Below, piece after piece: positions 17,955 to 27,306 of a stretch of 64,000 bases of DNA. Below the pieces are notes generated by a model, which saw only the letters and a program-made list of their open reading frames with translations, was not told where the DNA came from and made no database searches. Position 1 is the first letter of the stretch. The number at the start of each line of letters is the position of its first letter. The position numbers and the translations under genes were made by a program. Source of the stretch: Roseovarius sp. MMSF_3350 (GTDB lineage Bacteria; Pseudomonadota; Alphaproteobacteria; Rhodobacterales; Rhodobacteraceae); contig NZ_JASHIZ010000006.1 in assembly GCF_030733425.1 (NCBI RefSeq), forward strand, positions 1 to 64,000, read 5' to 3'.

Positions 17955-18494
17955 ATGCCCAACGCGAAAACGGTCAAGGATTACATCCGCACCATCGTCG
18001 ACTTCCCGCATGAAGGCATCATGTTCCGCGATGTCACCACGCTATTCGCCGACCCGCGCGGGCTGCGGCTGGCGGTGGACCAGCTCCTGCACCCCTATGC
18101 GGGCATGGAGATCGACAAGGTCGCGGGGCTCGAGGCGCGCGGCTTCATCCTTGGCGGCGCGGTGGCGCACCAGCTGGCCAAGGGGTTCGTGCCCATCCGC
18201 AAGAAGGGCAAGCTGCCCGGCAAGGTGATTTCCGAGGAATACCTGCTGGAATATGGCGAAGCGATCGTCGAGATCCACGACGACGCCATCACCCCCGGCG
18301 AGAAGGTCTTGCTGGTCGATGACCTTCTGGCCACCGGCGGCACCGCCGAGGCCGGCATCCGGCTGATCGAGCGGCTGGGCGGAGAGATCGTCGGCTGCGC
18401 CTTCGTCATCGACCTGCCGGATATCGGCGGCCGCGCCCGGCTCGAAGCGCTCGGCATGGATGTCCACGCCCTCTGCGCCTTTGAAGGCGACTAG
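17955..18494 (+). CDS. apt: Adenine phosphoribosyltransferase
   Basis: Converts adenine and PRPP to AMP. The 179-residue type I PRTase has [16 protein letters not shown] near the N-terminus, [14 protein letters not shown], and the PRPP loop [15 protein letters not shown] start at the ATG at 17955; earlier in-frame codons have no family character. It follows the mtnP group and completes adenine recycling. Confidence 0.97.
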   Translation: MPNAKTVKDYIRTIVDFPHEGIMFRDVTTLFADPRGLRLAVDQLLHPYAGMEIDKVAGLEARGFILGGAVAHQLAKGFVPIRKKGKLPGKVISEEYLLEYGEAIVEIHDDAITPGEKVLLVDDLLATGGTAEAGIRLIERLGGEIVGCAFVIDLPDIGGRARLEALGMDVHALCAFEGD

Positions 18495-18580
18495 AGCGTT
18501 TCCGGGTCAGTCTGAATCATGCATCGCTTTTTGCGTTTGAAAAGGCAGCGAAAAGCGATTCAATGTTTCCCGGAAACGCT
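18495..18580. repeat. Nested extragenic palindrome between convergent genes
   Basis: The outer arms AGCGTTTCCGGG (18495-18506) and CCCGGAAACGCT (18569-18580) are perfect 12-base complements. An inner pair TGAATC(ATGCAT)CGCTTTT and GAAAAGCGATTCA extends the fold. The 86-base element fills nearly the whole gap between apt and the LOG gene and abuts the LOG stop. It may act as a bidirectional terminator, but its size and nesting resemble a small non-autonomous repeat. Confidence 0.8.
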
Positions 18581-19399
18581 TTAAAGCTCCGCGTACCAAT
18601 CGTCGATGATCTTCACCGCCTCCTCGGCGCTCTCGACGAACTGAAAGAGGTCAAGGTCTTCGGCGCTGATCGTGCCTGCATCCGCCAGGGCCTCCCAGTT
18701 GATGATGCGGCGCCAGAACTCCTCGCCGAACAGCAGGAAGGGCACCCGCTTCATCCGGTCCGTCTGGATCAGGGTCAGCGCCTCGAACATCTCGTCCAGC
18801 GTGCCGAACCCGCCGGGGAAGCAACAGATCGCCTTGGCCCGCATCAGGAAATGCATCTTGCGGATGGCGAAGTAATGGAAGTTGAAGCACAGTCCGGGCG
18901 TCACGTACTCGTTCGGCGCCTGCTCGTGCGGCAGCACGATATTCAGCCCAATCGACGTGCCGCCCGCATCCGCCGCCCCGCGGTTGCCCGCCTCCATCAC
19001 GCCCGGCCCGCCACCCGTGGCCACGACAAACTCGCGGCCATAGCTCTGCATGGACTTCTCGGTCAGCATCTTGGCAAACGTTCGCGCCTCATCATAGAAC
19101 CGCGACAGGCCCGCCAGCGTCTCGGTCCGGGCGGTGTCCTTCAACGCAGGTGGCGGAATGCGCGCCCCGCCGAACAACACCACCGTGCTTTCGATCCCGC
19201 GCTCGTTCAGGATCATCTCGGGCTTCAGCAATTCCAGTTGCAACCGCACGGGGCGCAACTCGTCGCGGCACAGGAAATCGTCATCGGCAAAGGCCAGACG
19301 ATACGCCGGCGCACGGGTCTGCGGCGTGTCGGGCACCTGCGCGGCGGTGCTGCGGTCGGCCTCGGCGTCCCGGAACTGGCTATTGCGGTCGTCTTTCAT
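18581..19399 (-). CDS. LOG-family Rossmann protein (TIGR00730-type)
   Basis: 272 residues with the family motifs GGGPGVMEA (129-137) and PGGFGTLDE (195-203). Those residues belong to cytokinin-riboside 5'-monophosphate phosphoribohydrolases, which release a purine base from a nucleotide. The N-terminal 70 residues are an extension beyond the core. Bacterial members may act on AMP-like nucleotides; the true substrate is unknown. It is near apt but on the opposite strand. Confidence 0.88.
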   Translation of the reverse strand: MKDDRNSQFRDAEADRSTAAQVPDTPQTRAPAYRLAFADDDFLCRDELRPVRLQLELLKPEMILNERGIESTVVLFGGARIPPPALKDTARTETLAGLSRFYDEARTFAKMLTEKSMQSYGREFVVATGGGPGVMEAGNRGAADAGGTSIGLNIVLPHEQAPNEYVTPGLCFNFHYFAIRKMHFLMRAKAICCFPGGFGTLDEMFEALTLIQTDRMKRVPFLLFGEEFWRRIINWEALADAGTISAEDLDLFQFVESAEEAVKIIDDWYAEL

Positions 19400-19487
19400 C
19401 CTGCACTTCCCTGTTGGGTTCGTTTCCTCAGGCGTATAGGGTTCCGCACGATTTGCCTAGCCACGGGCGCGTGCGAAAGGGGTTGAA

Positions 19488-20414
19488 ATGGACTGGAAAA
19501 CCGAGATCGCAGCCGCGAAATTCCGCATTGCGCCGCACCTGCGCCGCACCCCGGTTGCCAATGTGTCGGGCTTCGATCTCGACCGCCCCATCGAGGTCAA
19601 GCTGGAGCACACCCAGCACACCGGCAGCTTCAAACCTCGCGGCGCGTTCAACACCCTCCTGACGCAGGACGTCCCCAAGGCAGGGATCGTCGCGGCCTCG
19701 GGCGGCAACCATGGCGCGGCGGTCGCCTTTGCCGCCGCAAAACTGGGCCACCGCGCCCGCATCTATGTGCCCGAAATGGCCGGCCCCGCCAAGATCGCCC
19801 TGATCCGCGACCAGGGCGCGGACCTGCACGTGGTCGAGGGCGCCTATTCCAACGCGCTGGACGCCGCCCGCGAATACGAGGCCGAAACCGGCGCGATGCA
19901 GATCCACGCCTATGACGTCCCCGGCACCGTGGTGGGCCAGGGCACCTGCATCGCCGAGTGGGAGGACCAAGGGCTGGAGGCCGACACGGTGCTGATCGCC
20001 GTGGGTGGCGGCGGGTTGATTGCGGGTACGCTCGCGTGGCTCGACGGGCGGCGCAAGGTCGTGGCGGTCGAGCCGAAAACCTGCGCCGCACTGAACGCGG
20101 GGCTCGAGGCGGGCAGGGGTGTCGATGTCGAAGTGTCGGGCGTGGCCGCCAACGCGCTTGGCGCCCGGCGCATCGGGTCGATCTGCCTCGAGCTTGCGCA
20201 GGCCCAGGACGTGACCGCCGTAACCGTCACGGACGACGCCATCACCGCCGCCCAGCACGCGCTCTGGAAAGATGCCCGCCAGCTTGTCGAACCCGCCGGG
20301 GCCACGGCGCTCGCGGCGCTGACCAGCGGCGCCTACCGTCCCGAAAAAGGCGAGCGCATCGCGGTCCTCATCTGCGGCGGAAACCTCGCGCCGGACCCCC
20401 TATCGGCGGATTGA
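19488..20414 (+). CDS. PLP-dependent threonine/serine dehydratase family protein
   Basis: 308 residues of fold-type II. The PLP lysine is K49 in TGSFKPRGAFN, the substrate loop is ASGGNHGAAVA, and the phosphate loop is AVGGGGLIAG. There is no C-terminal ACT domain, so it resembles catabolic/serine dehydratase or racemase-like members rather than biosynthetic IlvA. It starts 88 bases from the divergent LOG gene. Confidence 0.87.
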   Translation: MDWKTEIAAAKFRIAPHLRRTPVANVSGFDLDRPIEVKLEHTQHTGSFKPRGAFNTLLTQDVPKAGIVAASGGNHGAAVAFAAAKLGHRARIYVPEMAGPAKIALIRDQGADLHVVEGAYSNALDAAREYEAETGAMQIHAYDVPGTVVGQGTCIAEWEDQGLEADTVLIAVGGGGLIAGTLAWLDGRRKVVAVEPKTCAALNAGLEAGRGVDVEVSGVAANALGARRIGSICLELAQAQDVTAVTVTDDAITAAQHALWKDARQLVEPAGATALAALTSGAYRPEKGERIAVLICGGNLAPDPLSAD

Positions 20415-20536
20415 CGCCGCATTTCCCGGACCCGCCGCAGCGGCGGGAACACTCTTCGACACGGCGCGTTGCAGCATCAGAATGCCAGCGGGCGCCCCGT
20501 CCGCATGGCGGGTACACGTGAGTAGGAGAAACACCC

Positions 20537-21139
20537 ATGAAGACCCAACTTCTGAGCCTGACCCTAGCAGGAACCCTCGGCGCAGGCGCTGCACTGGCCG
20601 ATGTCGATGCAACCGCCGTCACCGACCTGAACCTGCGCGCCGGCCCCAGCCCGGCACAACCCGTCATCGCCGTCATCCCCAATGCGGGGGCCGTCAGCAT
20701 CCAAGGCTGCATCGAAGCAAGCTCGTGGTGCGAGGTCAACTATAACGGCACCCAGGGCTGGGCGTACGGCGACTATCTTGCCGCATCCACCGATGGCGGT
20801 TCGGTCCGCGTGATCGAAAACCGCAGCATGATCGAGGTGCCCACCGTCACCTACGAATACAGCGCAGCCGACACCGTTCAGGCGGGTGGCGCTATCAGCC
20901 CCTATGTCGGCGATACCTACGTCGCTCCGTCTGTCCCCGCGGACAACGCCCTGGTCTACGTGCGCAACAACCCGGTCGACCCGATCTATCTTGACGGCGA
21001 GATCGTGACCGGCGCGACCCTCCCCGAAGTCGTGTCCCTGCAACCTGTCCCCGAAACCGAGTACCGTTATGCCTATGTGAATGGCGTACCGGTTCTGGTG
21101 GAGCCGGCGGAGCGCCGCGTGGTCTACGTGGTGCGGTAA
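20537..21139 (+). CDS. Exported SH3b / DUF1236 protein
   Basis: 200 residues with a signal peptide (about 1-21, ending ALA). A bacterial SH3 domain follows ([20 protein letters not shown] ... [18 protein letters not shown]). The C-terminal DUF1236-like half includes [20 protein letters not shown] and [19 protein letters not shown]. It is probably a periplasmic envelope protein binding peptide or glycan. It has its own terminator. Confidence 0.88.
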   Translation: MKTQLLSLTLAGTLGAGAALADVDATAVTDLNLRAGPSPAQPVIAVIPNAGAVSIQGCIEASSWCEVNYNGTQGWAYGDYLAASTDGGSVRVIENRSMIEVPTVTYEYSAADTVQAGGAISPYVGDTYVAPSVPADNALVYVRNNPVDPIYLDGEIVTGATLPEVVSLQPVPETEYRYAYVNGVPVLVEPAERRVVYVVR

Positions 21140-21164
21140 CGCCTCTTTCAAAGCAGTGCACTCA

Positions 21165-21193
21165 GGCGGGCGTTCCCTGGACGCCCGCCTTTT
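21165..21193 (+). terminator. Rho-independent terminator
   Basis: GGCGGGCGT (21165-21173) pairs perfectly with ACGCCCGCC (21181-21189), loop of seven, followed by TTTT. It ends the SH3/DUF1236 transcript. Confidence 0.88.
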
Positions 21194-21312
21194 CGTGCCT
21201 ACGCAACCGGACCTGCCGCGAAAGCATGGGGCAGCGTCGCATTGCGATCTTCCCCGTCCGCCCGTATAGGGCATTCCAGCACAACACGACCTGCACCGGG
21301 AGCACGCAACAG

Positions 21313-22140
21313 ATGTCCAACGCACAGCTTGAAACCGCCATCGAATCCGCCTGGGAGACCCGCGACCAGATCACGCCCAGCACCGGCGGCGAAACCCGCG
21401 AGGCGATCGAGGCGACCCTGAACGCGCTCGACAGTGGCGAACTGCGCGTGGCCGAGCGTCGCGACAACGGCGACTGGCACGTCAACCAGTGGGCCAAGAA
21501 GGCCGTGCTTCTGGGCTTTCGCCTGAAAGACATGGAGCCGCAGGCCGGCGGCCCGCAGGGCAGCACCTGGTGGGACAAGGTCGACAGCAAGTTCAAGGGC
21601 TGGGGCGATGCCGAATGGAAAGCCGGCGGCTTCCGCGCCGTGCCGAACTGCATCGTGCGCAAATCGGCCTATATCGCGCCCGGCGTGGTGCTGATGCCGT
21701 CTTTCGTGAACCTCGGCGCCTATGTGGACGAGGGCACGATGGTCGACACCTGGGCCACCGTCGGCTCGTGCGCGCAGATCGGCAAGGGCGTGCACCTGTC
21801 GGGCGGCGTCGGCATCGGCGGCGTGCTGGAACCGATGCAGGCCGGCCCCACGATCATCGAGGACAACTGCTTTATCGGTGCCCGCTCCGAGGTCGTCGAG
21901 GGCTGCATCGTGCGCGAAGGCTCGGTTCTGGGCATGGGCGTCTATATCGGCAAGTCCACCAAGATCGTTGACCGCGAAACCGGCGAGGTCTTCATGGGTG
22001 AGGTACCGCCCTACTCGGTCGTCGTGTCGGGCTCGATGCCGACCAAGAACAACCTCAATCTCTACTGCGCCGTGATCGTCAAGCGGGTGGACGAACAGAC
22101 CCGCTCCAAGACCGCCATCAACGAGCTTTTGCGCGACTGA
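21313..22140 (+). CDS. dapD: Tetrahydrodipicolinate N-succinyltransferase
   Basis: Transfers succinyl from succinyl-CoA to tetrahydrodipicolinate in lysine/meso-DAP synthesis. 275 residues: an alpha-helical N-terminal domain, then left-handed beta-helix hexapeptide repeats (from about [20 protein letters not shown]). [20 protein letters not shown] and [11 protein letters not shown] are diagnostic. I start at 21313 ([12 protein letters not shown]). The next pathway gene here, dapE, is 3.3 kb downstream. Confidence 0.97.
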   Translation: MSNAQLETAIESAWETRDQITPSTGGETREAIEATLNALDSGELRVAERRDNGDWHVNQWAKKAVLLGFRLKDMEPQAGGPQGSTWWDKVDSKFKGWGDAEWKAGGFRAVPNCIVRKSAYIAPGVVLMPSFVNLGAYVDEGTMVDTWATVGSCAQIGKGVHLSGGVGIGGVLEPMQAGPTIIEDNCFIGARSEVVEGCIVREGSVLGMGVYIGKSTKIVDRETGEVFMGEVPPYSVVVSGSMPTKNNLNLYCAVIVKRVDEQTRSKTAINELLRD

Positions 22141-22176
22141 TCCCTGCGCTGCGGCTGCCCGGCAAAGAGGTCTCAC

Positions 22177-22509
22177 ATGGCCAAGGACCCTGACAAGAAG
22201 AAACCCCAGCAGGTCTTTACCCTGCTGGTCGAGATCGGCCGCAAACAGGGCGACGGCCTGCCCGACACCGCCACCGGTGCGGCCCTCGTGATCTATGCCT
22301 CGGGCGTGGACGAGGCGGAAGCGGTGCGCGAAACCGTGGCGATCCTGAAACAGGCCGACACCGCGCCGCTGGATGTCTCGGGTTACGGCACGCTTGACGA
22401 GCGTTTGGCCGAGGGCCATGAAATCAGCGACGACGAAAAAGAGCTCATGCAACGCGCGCTGGACGAAAACGCCGTAATCGTCGCCCAGATGACGCCCTTC
22501 TACGACTGA
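22177..22509 (+). CDS. Conserved hypothetical protein (110 residues)
   Basis: Soluble acidic protein starting MAKDPDKKKPQQVFTLLVEI, 36 bases after dapD, so probably cotranscribed. It has no signal peptide or motif I recognise. The alternating strands and helices (ALVIYASGVDEAEAVRETVAIL) suggest a compact alpha/beta fold. Confidence 0.8.
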   Translation: MAKDPDKKKPQQVFTLLVEIGRKQGDGLPDTATGAALVIYASGVDEAEAVRETVAILKQADTAPLDVSGYGTLDERLAEGHEISDDEKELMQRALDENAVIVAQMTPFYD

Positions 22510-22522
22510 CCCCGCGCGAACC

Positions 22523-23599
22523 TCAGGCCGCGCGGCTGGTCGCCAGCGTCACCGCCTCGAACGGTTTCAGTACAGGCCAGACCGGCTTGGCGTGTTCCGG
22601 CAGGCGGTTGCGATCGAACGCGGCCAGGACACTGGACGCAATCGCTTCGGAATTGCGCCGCATCCGGCCGATATAAAGACTCTCCAGCGCGCATCCCGCC
22701 GCCAGCACGGCCTCGTGCCCCGGCAACAGAAGATGATGATAGGTCACAAGGTCGGGCCCCTTTGCGTGAAAGGCCGAGCGGTCGTTCACAAGATGCCGCG
22801 CCGGCACCAGCACCGCCTCGCGGCCGAACATATATTCCACTTCGCTGCCATGCATCACCAGCCGCTGCTGCGGCGACACGACGATGTCCTGCGTCAGCTT
22901 GAAGAACGGCGCCCGCAGGCGGATTGGCCGGAAACTGCCACGCGCGGGCACGGTGCGTTTGACCACCTGCAACACCGGCACGCGCTGGCCGTCATCCGTC
23001 ACCACGATATCGCCGCGCCTGATCTCGCTCGCCGGGCGCTCGCCGCGGTCGGTCAAGATCGGCACCTGCGCGGTCAGCGCGGGCAACGGCCCGACCGGCT
23101 CGACCTTGTCCGAAAGGGCCAGAAACACCACTTCTTCGTCGACCTCGAAATTGCAGCCATGCGCGAAGATGGCGTTAAGGTCGTCGACCGGCAGCGGCAA
23201 GGTGGCATTCAGCGCGACACTCTCCACCTGGTCGGTCTCGGGCCGTTCCAGCGTCAGCCGCGCCCAGCCTTGCGCGCTGTCCCACGAATAGGTCAGCCGC
23301 AGGATATCCAGCCGCCCGTCGCCTTTCAATGGCAGGGTTGCATGGCAGATATCGTCGCCCTGCGCGTCCACCAGCACGATCCCGCCCTGCGGCACCGCCT
23401 GGATCGAGAACACTCCCGGCATCGGCCATGTCCGCCGGAACGCCAAGAGGGTCTGCGGCCGCGCCTCGGCCGAGATGCGCGTCTCGATCACAAGGCTGCC
23501 CCGGTGCACCACCCTGTCCGCGCCCGTCTCGGTCAGCCGCGGGTCCAGCTTGAACCAGCCGTCATTTCTGTCTCGAAGTCCGATCCAACCCATCGTCAT
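22523..23599 (-). CDS. Hint-domain protein lacking the usual N-terminal cysteine
   Basis: 358 residues from the ATG overlapping the upstream stop (ATGA). Residues 1-175 form a beta-rich domain of unknown type. Residues about 178-330 align with the Hint_2 domain of the upstream gene: ILTDRGERPASEIRRGDIVV corresponds to its GEVPVEELRVGDLVV. The block that should supply the nucleophilic Cys (PCLVRGSRI in the neighbour) is replaced by QVPILTDRG with no Cys. It is probably catalytically inactive in self-splicing or cleavage. Confidence 0.82.
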   Translation of the reverse strand: MTMGWIGLRDRNDGWFKLDPRLTETGADRVVHRGSLVIETRISAEARPQTLLAFRRTWPMPGVFSIQAVPQGGIVLVDAQGDDICHATLPLKGDGRLDILRLTYSWDSAQGWARLTLERPETDQVESVALNATLPLPVDDLNAIFAHGCNFEVDEEVVFLALSDKVEPVGPLPALTAQVPILTDRGERPASEIRRGDIVVTDDGQRVPVLQVVKRTVPARGSFRPIRLRAPFFKLTQDIVVSPQQRLVMHGSEVEYMFGREAVLVPARHLVNDRSAFHAKGPDLVTYHHLLLPGHEAVLAAGCALESLYIGRMRRNSEAIASSVLAAFDRNRLPEHAKPVWPVLKPFEAVTLATSRAA

Positions 23600-25182
23600 G
23601 CCGCCCATTTTCTGGAAAGGATCTGCGCCTCATAGCCGCGCAGCATCCGTCGTGCCGCGGGGCTGTACCCTTCGGCGGTTTCAATATTTAACTCGGGGAA
23701 CAGCTTGCAGATCTCGTGCACGATCTCGGCCTCGAAACTGTTCTTGATCTGCGGTCCGGGCAGGAAGCTCTCGGTCGGCAGACCTTCGGACATGATCACC
23801 TGGTGTCGGTCGAACAGCAGGTGAAAATAATCGACGCGCTCGACCTCGACACGCCGCACGCTGCCGTCGTTCACGAGGTCCTTGGCCGCCACCAGCACCT
23901 CGCGCTCGCCGAACAGCAGCTCGGCCAGGCTGTCCCGGATCAGCACGCGGTGCAATGGCGACAGCCACAGCTCATTATGCTCGCCGAACGTACCCGCCGC
24001 GATGCGGATCGGCGCATAGGCCGCCGCTCCCGCAACCTCCCGGTGCCCGACCCAGCGCAGAGGTTGCAGGCCGTCGTCCCGGGTCACCACCAGGTCTCCC
24101 ACCCGCAACTCCTCGACCGGCACCTCGCCCTGCTCGCACAAAATACGCGACCCGCGCACAAGACAGGGGATCGAATTCAGCGTGACGAAGCCGGTATCGG
24201 TCTGCCCGGTTGCACTCTGGACCGTGTAGGTAAAGTTGACTTCCTCTACATCCCCGTCACCCACGACCGTAATGGTGCCGTCCGCGTTCAGCTGAACCGT
24301 CTGGCCCGTGGCCAGGGTGACGGTGCTGCCCGCCACGACGTTCTGCCCGTTGATCTGGGTGATCTTCAGCGCGCCGCTGGTGTTGTTCACATCGTTGTCC
24401 AGCACGTCCAGCGTCTTGGATCCGGTCGGAAACAGGTTCGATACATCGTCCTGCGCCACCAGTGTCGTCTGCACGCTGTTGCCCGCGATGATCAGGGTCG
24501 AATCGTAGTTGGCATCCGTCACGTCCGCGATGCCGATGCGTATCGAGTTCACGTCGCCGGAATTGACCGGAATGGTCAGCGTCATCGTGACGGTGAATCC
24601 ATCCATCTCGGTGTTGTACTGGTCCGAGGTATTGTCGACGTACAGGTTCGCGTTCGACCCGGCATTGAGGTTGTTGGGGTCGATATCCCCGTCCCCTACG
24701 CTCAGCGGAACTTGCGTGCCGTTGATCCAGACTCCTACGAAGTCCTGAAAGGATCCCACCGCGTATTCGGGGAACTCTTCCGAGGCGAAGACGAATTGCA
24801 TCGTCATCACATCTCCGGTCGGGATGAAATCGACGTCGAGGTAAGAGGCATCGTAGGTATTTGTCCCAGCAGCCGCGTTGAACATCGGGTCGTTGTTGGG
24901 ACCGCTGGAACTCGTCGTCGTGTTGGTGGACTGGTTGGAATCGTTCGACCACCACCAGGTCGAGTTGGTAAACCCGCTCAGGTCACCCGTCGAGAACATC
25001 ACCCCGGTGTCCGACGGCATCACCCCTGGCGAGACGGAATTGCCCTGCGTGTAGATCCCCGATGAATCGTTATCGCCGGTGTAGGAGGCGCCGAGCACCT
25101 GAACGCCGTCGCCAAAGATCGTCTCGGCCATTTCTCTCGCCGACGCACGATCGTCTATAGGGATTTCAACGCCCCTGACCAT
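23596..25182 (-). CDS. Choice-of-anchor-L protein with C-terminal Hint domain
   Basis: 528 residues. The choice-of-anchor-L domain (1 to about 240) starts MVRGVEIPIDD and AETIFGDGVQVLGASYTG. It contains FVFASEEFPEYAVGSFQDF and DSTLIIAGNSVQ. A cadherin/Ig-like linker (about 245-335) follows, then a Hint_2 domain beginning at C340 (PCLVRGSRIL). The ATG at 25182 has the RBS GAGGTG; a GTG at 25254 would add 24 residues. There is no N-terminal signal, so type I-like export is likely. GC is visibly lower than in the flanks. Confidence 0.85.
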   Translation of the reverse strand: MVRGVEIPIDDRASAREMAETIFGDGVQVLGASYTGDNDSSGIYTQGNSVSPGVMPSDTGVMFSTGDLSGFTNSTWWWSNDSNQSTNTTTSSSGPNNDPMFNAAAGTNTYDASYLDVDFIPTGDVMTMQFVFASEEFPEYAVGSFQDFVGVWINGTQVPLSVGDGDIDPNNLNAGSNANLYVDNTSDQYNTEMDGFTVTMTLTIPVNSGDVNSIRIGIADVTDANYDSTLIIAGNSVQTTLVAQDDVSNLFPTGSKTLDVLDNDVNNTSGALKITQINGQNVVAGSTVTLATGQTVQLNADGTITVVGDGDVEEVNFTYTVQSATGQTDTGFVTLNSIPCLVRGSRILCEQGEVPVEELRVGDLVVTRDDGLQPLRWVGHREVAGAAAYAPIRIAAGTFGEHNELWLSPLHRVLIRDSLAELLFGEREVLVAAKDLVNDGSVRRVEVERVDYFHLLFDRHQVIMSEGLPTESFLPGPQIKNSFEAEIVHEICKLFPELNIETAEGYSPAARRMLRGYEAQILSRKWAA

Positions 25183-25481
25183 ACTGCCCACCTCATCATT
25201 TTCCAAGGTCAGCGCATGCCAAGAATCGGCTTTTCCGGTGATCCGGTCTGACACGCTGCGGCTGTGATTTATTGTGCCTGCTTGCGTGTCGGGCGTTTCG
25301 CCCAGCTGCTCTTTGTGCCCTGCCTCGGGTCGTTTATTAAGGATGCGTTAGCACGTTTGCCGCGCCTTGTTAAGAATTTCGACGGTCCTGTCGCGCAGGT
25401 GATGCTTTTCCGCCGCTCCGGGTTTGCGGTCTCGCCCCAGTCGCGCTAGGTCAGCGGAAATGCCCCACAGGATGAATCCAC

Positions 25482-26639
25482 ATGCCGCAGGACACCCCCC
25501 CGATAGATCCCGTCGACCTGACCGCGCAGCTGGTGCGCTGCGCTTCGGTCACGCCCGAGGAAGGCGGCGCGCTCGTGCTGCTGGAAGAACTCCTTTCGGC
25601 GGCCGGATTCACCTGCACCCGCGTCGACCGCAGCGGCATTGCCAACCTCTATGCCCGCTGGGGCGAAAAGGGCGCCGTGCGCAGCTTCGGTTTCAACGGT
25701 CACACCGACGTGGTGCCGGTGGGCGACGCCGCGGCCTGGACGGCTGATCCCTTCGGCGCCGAGATCCGCCAGGGCCAGCTCTGGGGCCGGGGCGCCACCG
25801 ACATGAAATCCGGCGTCGCCGCATTCGCCGCCGCCGCCATCGACTTCGTGCGCAACACGCCCCCCGACGGTGCCGTGATCCTTGCGATCACCGGCGACGA
25901 GGAAGGCGACGCCCGCGACGGCACGCTTGCCCTGCTCGACTGGATGCAAACCGAGGGCGAAGCGATGACCGACTGTCTGGTGGGTGAACCAACTTGCCCT
26001 GAAACCATGGGCGAGATGATGAAGATCGGCCGCCGGGGCTCGCTTTCCGCCTGGATCACCCTCACCGGCGTGCAGGGCCATTCCGCCTATCCGCACCGCG
26101 CCTGCAACCCGCTGCCCGCCATGGCGCGGCTGGTGGACCGCCTGTCGTCGCACAAGCTGGACGAGGGCACCGATCATTTCGACGCGTCGACCCTGGCCGT
26201 GGTGACCATCGACACAGGCAACCCGACCACCAACGTCATCCCCGAAACCACGCGCATGACAGTGAACATCCGCTACAACGATGCTCATAGCGGCGACAGC
26301 CTGACCAACTGGCTGCAATCGGAACTCGATGCGGTGTGCGAGGTGTTCGGCGTGCGCGGCGACATGCAGGTCAAGAATTCCGGCGAAAGCTTCCTCACCC
26401 CACCGGGTCCGCTGTCGGATCTCGTGGCAAGCGCGGTCGAGGCCGAGACGGGCGTCACGCCCGTCCTGTCGACCAGCGGCGGCACCTCGGATGCGCGCTT
26501 CGTCAAGGATCACTGCCCGGTGGTGGAATTCGGCCTCGTGGGCCAGACAATGCACCAGGTCGACGAACGGGTCGAAGTGGCGCAGATCGAACAGCTCAAG
26601 GCGATCTATGCCCGCATCCTGAAAGACTATTTCGCGTGA
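25482..26639 (+). CDS. dapE: Succinyl-diaminopimelate desuccinylase
   Basis: Di-zinc M20 hydrolase making LL-DAP for lysine and peptidoglycan. 385 residues. Metal and catalytic residues are visible: H74 and D76 in [11 protein letters not shown]107 in GATDMKSG, and E140/E141 in [18 protein letters not shown] and [11 protein letters not shown] complete the signature. Its stop overlaps the next gene's GTG (GTGA). Confidence 0.97.
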   Translation: MPQDTPPIDPVDLTAQLVRCASVTPEEGGALVLLEELLSAAGFTCTRVDRSGIANLYARWGEKGAVRSFGFNGHTDVVPVGDAAAWTADPFGAEIRQGQLWGRGATDMKSGVAAFAAAAIDFVRNTPPDGAVILAITGDEEGDARDGTLALLDWMQTEGEAMTDCLVGEPTCPETMGEMMKIGRRGSLSAWITLTGVQGHSAYPHRACNPLPAMARLVDRLSSHKLDEGTDHFDASTLAVVTIDTGNPTTNVIPETTRMTVNIRYNDAHSGDSLTNWLQSELDAVCEVFGVRGDMQVKNSGESFLTPPGPLSDLVASAVEAETGVTPVLSTSGGTSDARFVKDHCPVVEFGLVGQTMHQVDERVEVAQIEQLKAIYARILKDYFA

Positions 26640-27217
26640 TCCGGCGACAGCTTGTCGTCATGCTGAAAAACCCGCGCCCGGGCCGCGTCAAAACCCGCCT
26701 GGCCCGCGATATCGGCACGATCGACGCAACTTGGTGGGTCCGCCACCAGACCGCCCGCCTGCTGCGCCGCCTGCGCGATCCCCGCTGGAACCTCGTGCTG
26801 GCCGTCGCCCCGGACGTGGCAGGCATGACCAGCCGCGCTTGGCCTGCCGACCTTGAACGCATGCCCCAGGGACCCGGCGATCTCGGCGCCCGCATGGCCC
26901 GCGTCATGCGGACCCGCCCGCACGGCCCGGTCTGCATCGTCGGCGGCGACATTCCCGGCATCACCCGCGCTCACATCGCCCGCGCCTTTGCCACCCTCGG
27001 GCGGCAGGACGCAGTCTTCGGTCCGGCCCCTGACGGCGGCTATTGGCTGATCGGGCTGAAGCGCACCCGCGCCGTGCCCGCCGGTTTCCTGCAGGGCGCC
27101 CGCTGGTCCACCGAACACGCGCTGGCCGACAGCAGGGCAACCTTGCCGGACGCGCGCATCGGTCTTGTCGATACGTTGCGGGACGTGGACACGGTCGACG
27201 ACCTTCGCGCCGTCTGA
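26636..27217 (+). CDS. DUF2064/TIGR04282 glycosyltransferase-A-like protein
   Basis: 193 residues with a nucleotide-sugar transferase-like GT-A fold: [21 protein letters not shown] at the start, [11 protein letters not shown] (DXD-like loop) and [15 protein letters not shown]. The substrate is unknown. The GTG at 26636 overlaps the dapE stop; an ATG at 26660 is the alternative. It is coupled to dapE. Confidence 0.85.
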   Translation: MIRRQLVVMLKNPRPGRVKTRLARDIGTIDATWWVRHQTARLLRRLRDPRWNLVLAVAPDVAGMTSRAWPADLERMPQGPGDLGARMARVMRTRPHGPVCIVGGDIPGITRAHIARAFATLGRQDAVFGPAPDGGYWLIGLKRTRAVPAGFLQGARWSTEHALADSRATLPDARIGLVDTLRDVDTVDDLRAV

Positions 27218-27306
27218 GCCGCCTTGCCCCGAAAAAGCAGGGCGTCTCACCCGGTTCCGCAATCTTCGCATGGAACGCCCCCCACCTTCGTGCTACGTCC
27301 CGAGGC

